A stretch of 64,000 nucleotides of DNA from Stutzerimonas stutzeri (GTDB taxonomy: Bacteria > Pseudomonadota > Gammaproteobacteria > Pseudomonadales > Pseudomonadaceae): assembly GCF_024451105.1 (NCBI RefSeq), contig NZ_JANGEY010000011.1, forward strand, positions 1-64,000, written 5' to 3'. Under the pieces are notes generated by a model. That model was not told where the DNA came from. It saw only the letters and a list, made by a program, of their open reading frames with translations, and ran no database searches. Position numbers and translations under genes: made by a program. Each line of letters opens with the position of its first letter. Within the stretch, counting starts at the first letter, position 1. This document shows positions 10,041 to 19,846 of this stretch, piece after piece.

Positions 10041-10592
10041 ATGAGCGACAGCCCCGAGACGCGCCGGCTGGTCCGTCGTCTGCTGCTGGTGGTGGTGGCC
10101 ATGTTCGGTTTCGGCTTCGCCCTGGTGCCGCTGTACGAGGTGATGTGCCAGGCCTTCGGCATCAACGGCAAGACCGCCGGCGCCTATGCGGGCAGCCAGC
10201 AGGTGGACGAGTCGCGCGCGGTGCGCGTGCAGTTCCTCGCCACCAACGCCGCGGGGATGAGCTGGCGCTTCGGTCCGCAGCAGGACGAGCTGGTGGTCCA
10301 TCCGGGGGCGGTGAACCAGATGCTGTTCGTCGCCTACAACCCGAGCGACCGGCCGATGACCGGCCAGGCCATCCCCAGCGTGGCACCGGCCAGGGCGGCG
10401 GCCTGGTTTCACAAGACCGAGTGTTTCTGCTTCACCCAGCAGGTGCTGCAGCCGGGCGAGCGCATCGAGATGCCGGTGCGCTTCATCGTCGACCGCGACC
10501 TGCCGGCCGACGTGCAGCACCTGACTCTGGGTTACACGCTGTTCGACATCACCGCGCGCAAGCCGCCGCTGGCGCAGCGCGCAGGCAACTGA
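10041..10592 (+). CDS. ctaG: Cytochrome c oxidase assembly protein CtaG (Cox11)
   Basis: A 183-residue copper chaperone that delivers Cu to the CuB site of CoxA. It has one N-terminal membrane anchor (about 12-33) including the PLYEVMCQAFG motif, and an immunoglobulin-like periplasmic domain with the copper-binding CFCF motif (Cys128, Cys130). GAGGAGAGG precedes the start. Its position between subunits I and III is usual for Pseudomonas. Confidence 0.95.
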   Translation: MSDSPETRRLVRRLLLVVVAMFGFGFALVPLYEVMCQAFGINGKTAGAYAGSQQVDESRAVRVQFLATNAAGMSWRFGPQQDELVVHPGAVNQMLFVAYNPSDRPMTGQAIPSVAPARAAAWFHKTECFCFTQQVLQPGERIEMPVRFIVDRDLPADVQHLTLGYTLFDITARKPPLAQRAGN

Positions 10593-10655
10593 CGAGGTGC
10601 CCGGCGCACCCATGCACAGCAGGTCGCGCCGCCGGCGCCGCCGAGGAGAACGACA

Positions 10656-11543
10656 ATGGCCAGCCACGAGCAGTACTACGTTCCCGAGCAGAGCAAGTGG
10701 CCGATCATCGCCAGCATCGGCCTGCTGGTGACGGTGGTCGGCCTGGGCGTCTGGTTCAACGACCTCAAGGCGGCGCGTAGCGGTTCCGCCGGCCCGTTGG
10801 TGTTCTTCGTCGGTGCGCTGCTGCTGGCCTACATGCTGTTCGGCTGGTTCGGCAACGTCATCCGCGAGAGCCGCAGCGGCCTGTACAGCGCACAGATGGA
10901 CCGCTCGTTCCGCTGGGGCATGCGCTGGTTCATCTTCTCCGAGGTGATGTTCTTCGCCGCCTTCTTCGGCGCGTTGTTCTACCTGCGGGTGTTCGTCGGC
11001 CCCTGGCTGGACGGCCAGGGCGACAAGGGTGTCAGCGCCATGCTCTGGCCGGACTTCCAGTTCAGCTGGCCGCTGCTCGACAATCCCGATCCCAAGGCCT
11101 ACCCGGCGCCGCAGGGCATCATCGACCCCTGGCACCTGCCGCTGATCAATACCGTGCTGCTGGTGTCCTCCAGCTTTACCCTGGGCTTCGCCCACCATGC
11201 CCTGCGCCACGACCGGCGCAATGCGCTCAAGGCCTGGCTGGCCCTGACCGTGCTGCTCGGCGCGATCTTCCTGGTGCTGCAGGCCGAGGAATACGTGCAC
11301 GCCTACACCGAACTGGACCTGACTCTCGGCTCGGGGGTGTACGGCGCGACCTTCTTCATGCTCACCGGCTTCCACGGCGCCCACGTCACCATCGGCGCGC
11401 TGATGCTGCTGGTGATGCTGATCCGCATCCTGCGCGGCCACTTCGCCCCGGACCAGCATTTCGCCTTCGAGGCGGCCAGTTGGTACTGGCACTTCGTCGA
11501 CGTGGTCTGGGTCGGACTGTTCATCTTCGTCTACGTGCTGTGA
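10656..11543 (+). CDS. coxC: Cytochrome c oxidase subunit III
   Basis: A 295-residue, seven-helix membrane subunit that stabilises the oxidase and its proton pathway. Conserved segments are WFIFSEVMFFAAFFGA (helix III), GFHGAHVTIGA and the C-terminal WHFVDVVWVGLFIFVYVL. The start has CGAGGAGAACGACA just upstream. The 64-base gap to ctaG holds no other gene. SURF1 begins 10 bases downstream, so no small gene lies between coxC and SURF1. Confidence 0.96.
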   Translation: MASHEQYYVPEQSKWPIIASIGLLVTVVGLGVWFNDLKAARSGSAGPLVFFVGALLLAYMLFGWFGNVIRESRSGLYSAQMDRSFRWGMRWFIFSEVMFFAAFFGALFYLRVFVGPWLDGQGDKGVSAMLWPDFQFSWPLLDNPDPKAYPAPQGIIDPWHLPLINTVLLVSSSFTLGFAHHALRHDRRNALKAWLALTVLLGAIFLVLQAEEYVHAYTELDLTLGSGVYGATFFMLTGFHGAHVTIGALMLLVMLIRILRGHFAPDQHFAFEAASWYWHFVDVVWVGLFIFVYVL

Positions 11544-11553
11544 GGCGGCGGCC

Positions 11554-12309
11554 ATGTCGGGCCCTGTCGTGCCTGCGCGGACGCCGAGTTTCCGTCCGGG
11601 GCTGCTGCCGACCCTGGTGGTGCTGGCCCTGCTGCCGTTGCTGCTGGGTCTCGGCTTCTGGCAGCTGCAGCGCGCCGAGGAGAAGCGCACGCTGCTGACC
11701 GAGCAGGCTGCGCGCCGCGCCGCCCCGGTCGTGGACCTGATCGGGCTGGCGGCGCTGGACGAGCCGGGTTTCCGCCGCGTGCGGCTGGTCGGCGAGTTCG
11801 ACGCCGAGCACAGCCTGTTGCTGGACAACCGCCAGCGCGGCGGGCGGGTCGGCGTCGAGCTGCTGCAGCCGTTCCGCGACCGCCCCAGCGGGCGCTGGGT
11901 ACTGGTCAACCGCGGCTGGCTGCCCTGGCCGCAGCGGTCCGCGCCGCCGGCATTCGACACCCCGCAGGGCGAGCTGACGCTGCTGGCCAGCGTCTACCGG
12001 CCGACGGAGCGCGCCTTCCTGCTCGGCGACGGTGCGCCGGGCGAGGGCTGGCCGCGACTGGTCAACGCGGTGGACGCTGCGGCGCTGTGGCGCGAGCTGG
12101 GCCGCGACGGGCTGGGCGACGAGCTGCGCCTGGCGCCCGGTCCGGCCAGCTACGTCGGCGACTGGCCGTTGCTCGCCGCGGGGCCGGAAAAGCACGTGGG
12201 GTATGCCGTGCAGTGGTTCGCCCTGGCGGCGACCCTGCTGGGCATGTACCTGTGGTCCGGCGTGAAACAGGCGAAGGAGATGCTCGATGGCTTCCACACT
12301 GACGCTTGA
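11554..12309 (+). CDS. SURF1-family cytochrome oxidase assembly protein
   Basis: A 251-residue inner-membrane protein with an N-terminal helix (about 17-37), a C-terminal helix (about 221-240) and a periplasmic loop between them. Family signatures are GFWQLQRAEEKR, FDAEHSLLLDNRQRGGRVGV, WVLVNRGWLPW and the C-terminal HVGYAVQWFALA. SURF1 proteins help insert heme A into subunit I. The gene overlaps the next one by 23 bases. Confidence 0.93.
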   Translation: MSGPVVPARTPSFRPGLLPTLVVLALLPLLLGLGFWQLQRAEEKRTLLTEQAARRAAPVVDLIGLAALDEPGFRRVRLVGEFDAEHSLLLDNRQRGGRVGVELLQPFRDRPSGRWVLVNRGWLPWPQRSAPPAFDTPQGELTLLASVYRPTERAFLLGDGAPGEGWPRLVNAVDAAALWRELGRDGLGDELRLAPGPASYVGDWPLLAAGPEKHVGYAVQWFALAATLLGMYLWSGVKQAKEMLDGFHTDA

Positions 12310-12868
12310 GTCGCCGCGCCGCACGCGCGGCCGCTGGCAGTTGCTCGGCCTGCTGGCCGTGGTGTTCGCGCCCATGCTGCTGGCCGGCGCCATGTATCGC
12401 TGGCAGTTCTGGGTGCCCGAGGGGCGCAACTACCACGGCGCGCTGATCGCCACCGGACAGACCCCGGCCGATCTCGGCGTGGCCGGCGGCTGGGGCGTAG
12501 CGGCCGGCGAGGAACCGGGTCGCTGGCTGCTGCTGGTGACCAGCGGCGACGGCTGTGCCGCCGACTGTCGGGCGCTGGTCTACTTGGCGCGGCAGATCCA
12601 CATCGGCCTCGGCCGCGAGGTGCCGCGCGCCGCGCATGCCCTGGCCCACGGCGCCGTGCTGGCGGCCGACTACGACGCCGAGCTGCGCGCCGGCTACCCG
12701 CGGCTGCAGCGACTGCCCCTCGACGCCGAACGCTACCCGGAGACGGGGGTGCAGCTGTGGATCGTCGACCCGCACGGCAACCTGGTACTGCGCTACGCGC
12801 CCGGCAGCAACGGCAAGCGGATCCTCGACGACCTGCGCTACCTGCTGAAGATCTCGCAGATCGGCTGA
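12287..12868 (+). CDS. Membrane-anchored SCO-like protein of the cox operon (unassigned)
   Basis: A 193-residue protein usually called hypothetical at this position. It has a single N-terminal helix (about 19-38). A periplasmic domain follows that I read as a degenerate SCO/thioredoxin-like fold: Cys90 and Cys94 form a CxxxC pair after a buried strand (WLLLVTSGDG), and residues 159-169 (IVDPHGNLVLR) resemble the DHSGNLAL strand of the SCO protein at 14993. His163 lies next to the position of the SCO copper ligand. AAGGAGA precedes the start inside SURF1. A role in copper or thiol handling for CuA/CuB assembly is inference; the operon position is fact. Confidence 0.75.
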   Translation: MASTLTLESPRRTRGRWQLLGLLAVVFAPMLLAGAMYRWQFWVPEGRNYHGALIATGQTPADLGVAGGWGVAAGEEPGRWLLLVTSGDGCAADCRALVYLARQIHIGLGREVPRAAHALAHGAVLAADYDAELRAGYPRLQRLPLDAERYPETGVQLWIVDPHGNLVLRYAPGSNGKRILDDLRYLLKISQIG

Positions 12869-12958
12869 GTTCGCCGGGCGGTCTGCCGAAGGGCTGCTAG
12901 AGTCAAGGACAGGAGTGACTTCGACCAGCTGTGCAGGAATCCGGGGGGAGGAACTGCC

Positions 12959-14026
12959 ATGGCGACATCCACGAGAAGGCCGGGCTACCGGCTCGCGCTC
13001 TGTGCCACCGGGCTGGCCCTGCTGGTGGTGATGCTCGGTGCCTATACCCGCCTGACCCATGCCGGCCTCGGCTGTCCGGACTGGCCCGGCTGCTACGGTT
13101 TCCTCGGCGTGCCGATGAGCGAGCAAGCCCGGGCCATCGCCGAGGCACGCTTCCCCGAGGCGCCGCTGGAGGTGGACAAGGGCTGGAACGAAATGGTCCA
13201 TCGCTACTTCGCCGGGGGGCTCGGTCTGCTGATCCTGCTGCTGGCCGGGCAGGCGCTGCGCTGGCGCGGCGTCGACGGCCAGCCGTTCAGGCTGCCGCTG
13301 GCCCTGTTGGCACTGGTGTTGCTGCAGGCGGCCTTCGGCATGTGGACGGTGACCCTCAAACTGTGGCCGCAGGTGGTCACCGCCCACCTGCTCGGCGGCT
13401 TCGCCACCCTCGCCCTGCTGTTCCTGCTCAGCTTGCGCCTGTCGGACGCCTGGCCCGTGCTGCCCGGCGTGTCACGCCGGCTGCGCGCGCTGGCCGCGTT
13501 GGCGCTGCTGGCGGTGACCGGACAGATCGCCCTGGGCGGCTGGGTGAGCAGCAACTACGCGGCGGTGGCCTGCGTCGACCTGCCCACCTGCCACGGGGAG
13601 TGGTGGCCGGCGATGGACTTCGCCAACGGCTTCCACCTGACTCAGCACATCGGTCCCAACTACCTCGGCGGCCAGCTCGACAGCGACGCGCGTACCGCCA
13701 TTCACATGAGCCATCGCCTGGGGGCGCTGCTGGTGAGCCTGATCGTGCTGACCCTGGCCTGGCGGCTGCGCCGTCACGGTCAGGCGGCGCTGGGCGGCCT
13801 GCTGCTGCTGGCGCTTGCCACCCAGCTCGGCCTGGGCGTCGCCAATGTGCTGCTGCACCTTCCGCTGGCGGTGGCGGTGGCGCATAACCTCGGTGGCGCC
13901 GGCCTGCTGCTGGTTCTGGTGCTGGTCAACTACCGACTGCGCGCGGCGGCGCAGGTCAAGCAGGCGATCGACCTGCGCCTGATCGGCCGCGGCGCAGCGG
14001 AACTGCGGCGCTGCTCGCGGTCGTGA
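12959..14026 (+). CDS. ctaA: Heme A synthase (COX15/CtaA)
   Basis: A 355-residue, eight-helix membrane enzyme that oxidises the C8 methyl of heme O to the formyl group of heme A. Conserved signatures seen are GAYTRLTHAGLGCPDWPGCYG near residues 22-42, the MVHRYFAG heme-ligand segment, LGGWVSSNYAAVACVDLPTC, and the later MSHRLGA and HNLGGAGLL segments with conserved His. A strong GGGGGGAGG ribosome-binding site precedes the ATG. It acts after CyoE, encoded next. Confidence 0.95.
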   Translation: MATSTRRPGYRLALCATGLALLVVMLGAYTRLTHAGLGCPDWPGCYGFLGVPMSEQARAIAEARFPEAPLEVDKGWNEMVHRYFAGGLGLLILLLAGQALRWRGVDGQPFRLPLALLALVLLQAAFGMWTVTLKLWPQVVTAHLLGGFATLALLFLLSLRLSDAWPVLPGVSRRLRALAALALLAVTGQIALGGWVSSNYAAVACVDLPTCHGEWWPAMDFANGFHLTQHIGPNYLGGQLDSDARTAIHMSHRLGALLVSLIVLTLAWRLRRHGQAALGGLLLLALATQLGLGVANVLLHLPLAVAVAHNLGGAGLLLVLVLVNYRLRAAAQVKQAIDLRLIGRGAAELRRCSRS

Positions 14027-14072
14027 GCGGGGGAGACGCCGGATACGACGATGACGAGGGGGAGGGAAGACC

Positions 14073-14975
14073 ATGGCGACTTTGGTCCGGCAACGTCAGG
14101 CCCGCGCCGGCTGGCGCGACTATCTGGAACTGACCAAGCCCCGGGTGGTGGTGCTGATGCTGATCACCGCGCTGGTCGGCATGTTTCTCGCCAGCACCGA
14201 CGGGGTGTCCTGGCGGGTGCTGCTGTTCGGCAACCTCGGCATCGGCCTGTGCGCCGGCGCGGCGGCGGCGGTCAACCATGTGGTGGACCGGCGCATCGAC
14301 GCGCTGATGGCGCGCACCCGTCTGCGCCCGCTGGTCGCCGGGCGCGTCTCGCCGGCGGCGGCGCTGGCCTTCGCCCTGGCGCTGGCGCTGGCCGGCCAGG
14401 CGCTGCTGCTGGCCTATACCAACGCGCTGACCGCCTGGCTGACCCTGGCCTCGTTGCTCGGCTACGCGGCCATCTACACCGGCTTCCTGAAGCGTGCCAC
14501 GCCGCAGAACATCGTGATCGGCGGCCTGGCCGGGGCGGCGCCGCCGATGCTCGGCTGGACCGCGGTGACCGGCCGGCTGGATGCCGAGGCGCTGCTGCTG
14601 GTGCTGATCATCTTCGCCTGGACGCCGCCGCACTTCTGGGCCTTGGCCATCCACCGCAAGGACGACTACGCCAAGGCGGAGATCCCCATGCTGCCGGTGA
14701 CCCACGGCGAGCGCTACACCAAGCTGCACATCCTGCTCTACACCCTGATCCTGTTCGCGGTCAGCCTGCTGCCCTTCGCCATCCACATGAGCGGGCCGCT
14801 CTACCTGGTCGGCGCCGTGCTGCTCGGCGCGCGCTTCCTCGACTGGGCCTGGGCGCTGTACCGTGACAGCCGACCGCAGGCCGCGATCCGTACCTTCAAG
14901 TACTCTATTACCTACCTGTTCGCCCTGTTCATCGTCCTGCTGGTCGATCACTATCTGCCGGCGCTTCCGTTCTAG
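14073..14975 (+). CDS. cyoE: Protoheme IX farnesyltransferase (heme O synthase)
   Basis: A 300-residue UbiA-superfamily prenyltransferase with about nine helices that attaches a farnesyl group to heme B. The first Asp-rich motif NHVVDRRID is at 68-76, followed by RTRLRPL; the second, FAWTPPHFWALAIHRKDDYAKA, lies near 188-209. GAGGGAAGACC precedes the ATG. Together with ctaA it makes heme A for the caa3 oxidase encoded upstream. Confidence 0.95.
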   Translation: MATLVRQRQARAGWRDYLELTKPRVVVLMLITALVGMFLASTDGVSWRVLLFGNLGIGLCAGAAAAVNHVVDRRIDALMARTRLRPLVAGRVSPAAALAFALALALAGQALLLAYTNALTAWLTLASLLGYAAIYTGFLKRATPQNIVIGGLAGAAPPMLGWTAVTGRLDAEALLLVLIIFAWTPPHFWALAIHRKDDYAKAEIPMLPVTHGERYTKLHILLYTLILFAVSLLPFAIHMSGPLYLVGAVLLGARFLDWAWALYRDSRPQAAIRTFKYSITYLFALFIVLLVDHYLPALPF

Positions 14976-14992
14976 CCAGCGAATCCGAGTCC

Positions 14993-15625
14993 ATGACCCG
15001 CATCCACAAGACCGTCCTCGTCCTCGTCGCCGTCATCGCCCTGGTGCTCGGCCTCACCGTCAGCAAGGTGCTCAACGCACCGAAGCAGCTCGATCCGGCG
15101 GCGCTGGCCGACGCCGGCATCATCCTCCTGCCGCAGAGCCGCGCCCTGCCGGCGCGGACCCTCACCGACGAGCAGGGCGCGCCGCAGGCGCTCGACCAGC
15201 TCAAGGGCCGCTGGACCCTGCTGTTCTTCGGCTACACCTTCTGCCCGGACATCTGCCCGACCACCCTCGCCGAGCTGCGCCAGCTGAAGAACCAGTTGCC
15301 GGCCGAGGTGCTCGAGCGCTACCGGGTGACCATGGTCAGCGTCGATCCCGACCGCGACACCCCCGAGCAGCTCCGCCAGTACCTGGGCTTCTACAACGCC
15401 GGCTTCAGCGGCCTGACCGGCGAGCTGGCCGCCATCCAGCAGCTGTCCAGCGCGGTGAGCATCCCCTTCATTCCCGGCGACACCGCCAGGCAGCACTACA
15501 CCGTCGACCACAGCGGCAACCTGGCGCTGATCGGCCCCGACGGTCGCCAGCGCGGCTTCATCCGCGCACCGCTGAATCCGGCCAAGCTGGCGGCGCAGCT
15601 GCCGCAGGTGCTGCGCCAGGAGTAG
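14993..15625 (+). CDS. senC: SCO1/SenC copper chaperone
   Basis: A 210-residue protein with an N-terminal anchor (about 8-26) and a thioredoxin-fold periplasmic domain. Copper ligands are Cys84 and Cys88 in TFCPDICP and His173 in VDHSGN. SCO proteins deliver copper to the CuA site of CoxB. It begins 17 bases after cyoE and is the last gene of the cox cluster, ending before a hairpin and the convergent polyamine transport genes. Confidence 0.94.
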   Translation: MTRIHKTVLVLVAVIALVLGLTVSKVLNAPKQLDPAALADAGIILLPQSRALPARTLTDEQGAPQALDQLKGRWTLLFFGYTFCPDICPTTLAELRQLKNQLPAEVLERYRVTMVSVDPDRDTPEQLRQYLGFYNAGFSGLTGELAAIQQLSSAVSIPFIPGDTARQHYTVDHSGNLALIGPDGRQRGFIRAPLNPAKLAAQLPQVLRQE

Positions 15626-15659
15626 GGCATCCGGCGGATGGACACCCTGCACAAGATGC

Positions 15660-15690
15660 ACAAGGGCTACCCCATGGGGTGGCCCTTGTC
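15660..15690. terminator. Hairpin between the cox and spu operons
   Basis: ACAAGGGC pairs with GCCCTTGT and the stem continues inward through ACCC / GGGT with one wobble pair, giving about 13 bp. It lies 35 bases after senC and 24 bases after spuH on the opposite strand, so it can serve both. The T-run is short. Confidence 0.55.
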
Positions 15691-15713
15691 TTCTCGCTCC
15701 GGAAACGGCCGAT

Positions 15714-16559
15714 TCAGCCGCCCTTCGCCGTCTCCGCCATGGCCTGGACGATCGCCCGCCTGCGGCGTTCCTCGGCGCGGCGGGTGAAGTACCAGGCGAG
15801 GAAGGTGAACAGCGACACCACCAGCAGGATCAGGCTGGCCACCGCGTTGATCTCCGGCTTCACCCCCAGGCGCACGGCGGAGAAGATCTCCATCGGCAGG
15901 GTGGTGGCACCGGGGCCGGAGACGAAGCTGGCCAGCACCAGGTCGTCCAGCGACAGGGCGAAGGACATCATCGCCCCGGCCGCCAGCGACGGCGCGATCA
16001 TCGGGATGGTGATCAGCAGGAACACCTTCCACGGCCGCGCGCCCAGATCCATGGCCGCCTCCTCGATCGACAGGTCCAGCTCGCGCAGGCGGGCCGAGAC
16101 GATGATCGCCACGTAGGCGGTACAGAAGGTGGTGTGGGCGATCCAGATGGTCAGCAGGCCGCGCTCGGCCGGCCAGCCGATCAGCTGGGCCATGGCCACG
16201 AACAGCAGCAGCAGCGACAGGCCGGTGATCACCTCGGGCATCACCAGCGGCGCGGTGACCATGCCGCCGAACAGCGTGCGGCCGCGGAAGCGCGGAATGC
16301 GCGTCAGCACGAAGGCTGCCAGGGTACCCAGCGCGGTGGCGGCGATCGCCGTGTAGAAGGCGATCTTCAGCGAGCGGCCCACCGCGCTCATCAGCTGGGC
16401 GTTGTCGAGCAGCCCGGCGTACCAGTGCAGCGACCAGCCGCCCCACACTGTCACCAGGCGCGAGGCGTTGAACGAGTAGATCACCAGGATCAGCATCGGC
16501 AGGTAGATGAACAGCATGCCGGCGACCAGCATGCAGCCGGAGAAGCTGAAGCGCTTCAT
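15714..16559 (-). CDS. spuH: Polyamine ABC transporter permease (SpuH/PotI)
   Basis: A 281-residue six-helix inner-membrane permease. The binding-protein-dependent EAA loop is seen as EEAAMDLGARPWKVFLLITIP near residues 180-200, and DDLVLASFVSGPG is typical of PotC/PotI. The ATG at 16559 overlaps the stop of spuG by 4 bases; the frame is open further upstream but only as a shadow of spuG. It works with SpuG, the ATPase SpuF and the binding proteins SpuD/SpuE to import putrescine and spermidine. Confidence 0.94.
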   Translation of the reverse strand: MKRFSFSGCMLVAGMLFIYLPMLILVIYSFNASRLVTVWGGWSLHWYAGLLDNAQLMSAVGRSLKIAFYTAIAATALGTLAAFVLTRIPRFRGRTLFGGMVTAPLVMPEVITGLSLLLLFVAMAQLIGWPAERGLLTIWIAHTTFCTAYVAIIVSARLRELDLSIEEAAMDLGARPWKVFLLITIPMIAPSLAAGAMMSFALSLDDLVLASFVSGPGATTLPMEIFSAVRLGVKPEINAVASLILLVVSLFTFLAWYFTRRAEERRRRAIVQAMAETAKGG

Positions 16560-17458
16560 ACCTTGCCCTCCAGTTCCTTGGCCTGGTTCCTGTTGAACAG
16601 GATGATCGGCAACAGCAGGATCGCCAGCATCACCACCGCCAGCGCGGCGGCCACCGGCCAGTCGCGGTTGTTGAAGAATTCCTGCCAGAGCACCTTGCCG
16701 ATCATCAGGGTCTCCGGACCGCCGAGCAGCTCGGGGATGACGAACTCGCCGACCACCGGGATGAACACCAGCATGCAGCCGGCGACGATGCCGTTCTTCG
16801 ACAGCGGCACGGTGATCCTCCAGAAGCTGGTCAGGTGGCGGCAGCCGAGGTCGGCGGCGGCCTCCAGCAGGCTCGGGTCGTGCTTGACCAGGTTGGCGTA
16901 CAGCGGCAGCACCATGAACGGCAGGTAGGCGTAGACGATGCCGATGTACACGGCCAGGTCGGTGTTGAGGATCTGCAGCGGTGCGTCGATCAGCCCCAGG
17001 CCCTGCAGCAGGGCGTTGAGCAGACCGTTGTTGCTGAGGATGCCCATCCAGGCATAGACGCGGATCAGCAGCGCGGTCCAGGTCGGCATCATCACCAGCA
17101 GCAGCCAGACCGTCTGCATCTCCTTGCTGGCGCGGCTGATCGCGTAGGCCATCGGATAGCCGATCAGCAGGCACAGCAGGGTGCTGATGGCGGCGATCTT
17201 CAGCGAGCCGAGGTAGGCGGCCAGGTACAGCTCGTCCTCGCTGAGGAACAGGTAGTTGCCGAGGTTGAGCAGCACGCTGAGCTGGTTGTCGGCCCAGCTG
17301 ACGATCTCGGTGTACGGCGGGATGGCCACGTCGACTTCGGCGAAGCTGATCTTCAGCACGATGGCGAAGGGCAGCAGGAAGAACAGCAGCAGCCAGAAGA
17401 ACGGCACGCCGATCACCAGCTGGCGGCCGGAGGGCAGCAGGCGCTTGAGGGCATTCAT
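16556..17458 (-). CDS. spuG: Polyamine ABC transporter permease (SpuG/PotH)
   Basis: A 300-residue six-helix permease partner of SpuH. The conserved EAA loop appears as LLEAAADLGCRHLTSFWRIT near residues 203-222. Other PotB/PotH family stretches are MPTWTALLIRVYAWMGIL and PVVGEFVIPELLGG. ATGA overlaps on both sides (spuF stop and spuH start) show tight translational coupling within the spu operon. Confidence 0.94.
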   Translation of the reverse strand: MNALKRLLPSGRQLVIGVPFFWLLLFFLLPFAIVLKISFAEVDVAIPPYTEIVSWADNQLSVLLNLGNYLFLSEDELYLAAYLGSLKIAAISTLLCLLIGYPMAYAISRASKEMQTVWLLLVMMPTWTALLIRVYAWMGILSNNGLLNALLQGLGLIDAPLQILNTDLAVYIGIVYAYLPFMVLPLYANLVKHDPSLLEAAADLGCRHLTSFWRITVPLSKNGIVAGCMLVFIPVVGEFVIPELLGGPETLMIGKVLWQEFFNNRDWPVAAALAVVMLAILLLPIILFNRNQAKELEGKV

Positions 17459-18603
17459 GACTGCAGCACCACGCCGCTGTCGTCGATCCAGGACACGTAC
17501 ACCGGGTCGTTCCAGGTCGGCCGCTTCACGTGGCGCTCCGAGTTGGCCATGAAGGCCTGCACCACCAGCCCCGAGGGCAGGGCGACGTGGTACACCGAGT
17601 GGCCGCCGAGATAGGCGATGTCCTGCACGGTGCCGGTCGACCAGTTGTAGTCGGCGTGCTCCAGTTCCGGCTTGTCCATGCTCAGCAGCAGCTTTTCCGG
17701 ACGCAGGGCGTAGGTGATGCGCTTGTCTTCGGCGCGGGTGGAGATGCCGTGACCGATGTAGATCGGTCGTTCCAGTTGCGGGCAGGCGATCTTGGCGTGG
17801 TCGGCGTCGTCCTCCACCAGCTCGCCCTCGAACAGGTTGACGTTGCCGATGAACTCGCAGACCAGGCGGCTGGCCGGGGTCTCGTAGATGTCCATCGGGC
17901 TGCCGACCTGAGCGATCCAGCCCATGTGCATGATGGCGATGCGCTCGGCCATGGTCATCGCCTCCTCCTGGTCGTGGGTGACCATCACGCAGGTCACGCC
18001 GACCCGCTCGATGATCTCCACCAGCTCCAGCTGCATCTGCGAGCGCAGCTTCTTGTCCAGGGCGCCCATCGGCTCGTCGAGCAGCAGCAGCTTGGGGCGC
18101 TTGGCCAGCGAGCGGGCCAGCGCCACCCGCTGGCGCTGGCCGCCGGACAGCTGGTGCGGCTTGCGCTGGGCGTACTGGGTCATGTGCACCAGCTTGAGCA
18201 TCTCGGCCACGCGCGCGGCGATCTCCTCCTTGGGCAGGCCGTCCTGCTTGAGGCCGAAGGCGATGTTCTGCTCCACGCTCATGTGCGGGAACAGCGCATA
18301 GGACTGGAACATCATGTTGATCGGCCGCTCGTAGGGCGGCAGGTCGGTGATGTCCTGGCCATCCAGGAAGATGCGCCCCTCGGTGGGCCGCTCGAAGCCG
18401 GCGAGCATGCGCAGCAGGGTCGACTTGCCCGAGCCCGAACCGCCGAGCAGGGCGAAGATCTCGCCCTTGTGGATGGTCAGCGAAACGTTGTCGACGGCGA
18501 CGGTTTCGTCGAACTTCTTCGTCACCCGGTCGATCCTGACCAGGACCTCCCGGGCAGGGGCACCGCTCAGGGCTTTCTTGTGGGCAGAAGGGGCTGTCGC
18601 CAT
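17455..18603 (-). CDS. spuF: Polyamine ABC transporter ATP-binding protein (SpuF/PotG)
   Basis: A 382-residue ATPase with Walker A GGSGSGKST at 54-62, signature LSGGQ at 152-156, Walker B LLLLDEP at 172-178 and a C-terminal TOBE regulatory domain (about 300-382). GGGAG lies 7 bases before the ATG. Length and TOBE domain are those of PotA/PotG ATPases. It energises the SpuG/SpuH permeases. Confidence 0.95.
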   Translation of the reverse strand: MATAPSAHKKALSGAPAREVLVRIDRVTKKFDETVAVDNVSLTIHKGEIFALLGGSGSGKSTLLRMLAGFERPTEGRIFLDGQDITDLPPYERPINMMFQSYALFPHMSVEQNIAFGLKQDGLPKEEIAARVAEMLKLVHMTQYAQRKPHQLSGGQRQRVALARSLAKRPKLLLLDEPMGALDKKLRSQMQLELVEIIERVGVTCVMVTHDQEEAMTMAERIAIMHMGWIAQVGSPMDIYETPASRLVCEFIGNVNLFEGELVEDDADHAKIACPQLERPIYIGHGISTRAEDKRITYALRPEKLLLSMDKPELEHADYNWSTGTVQDIAYLGGHSVYHVALPSGLVVQAFMANSERHVKRPTWNDPVYVSWIDDSGVVLQS

Positions 18604-18658
18604 CTAATACTCCCAGGGCTGGCGAACCCGGCCGCCTGGCCGGATCGGTTGAGTGGGG

Positions 18659-19846
<1,188 letters not shown>

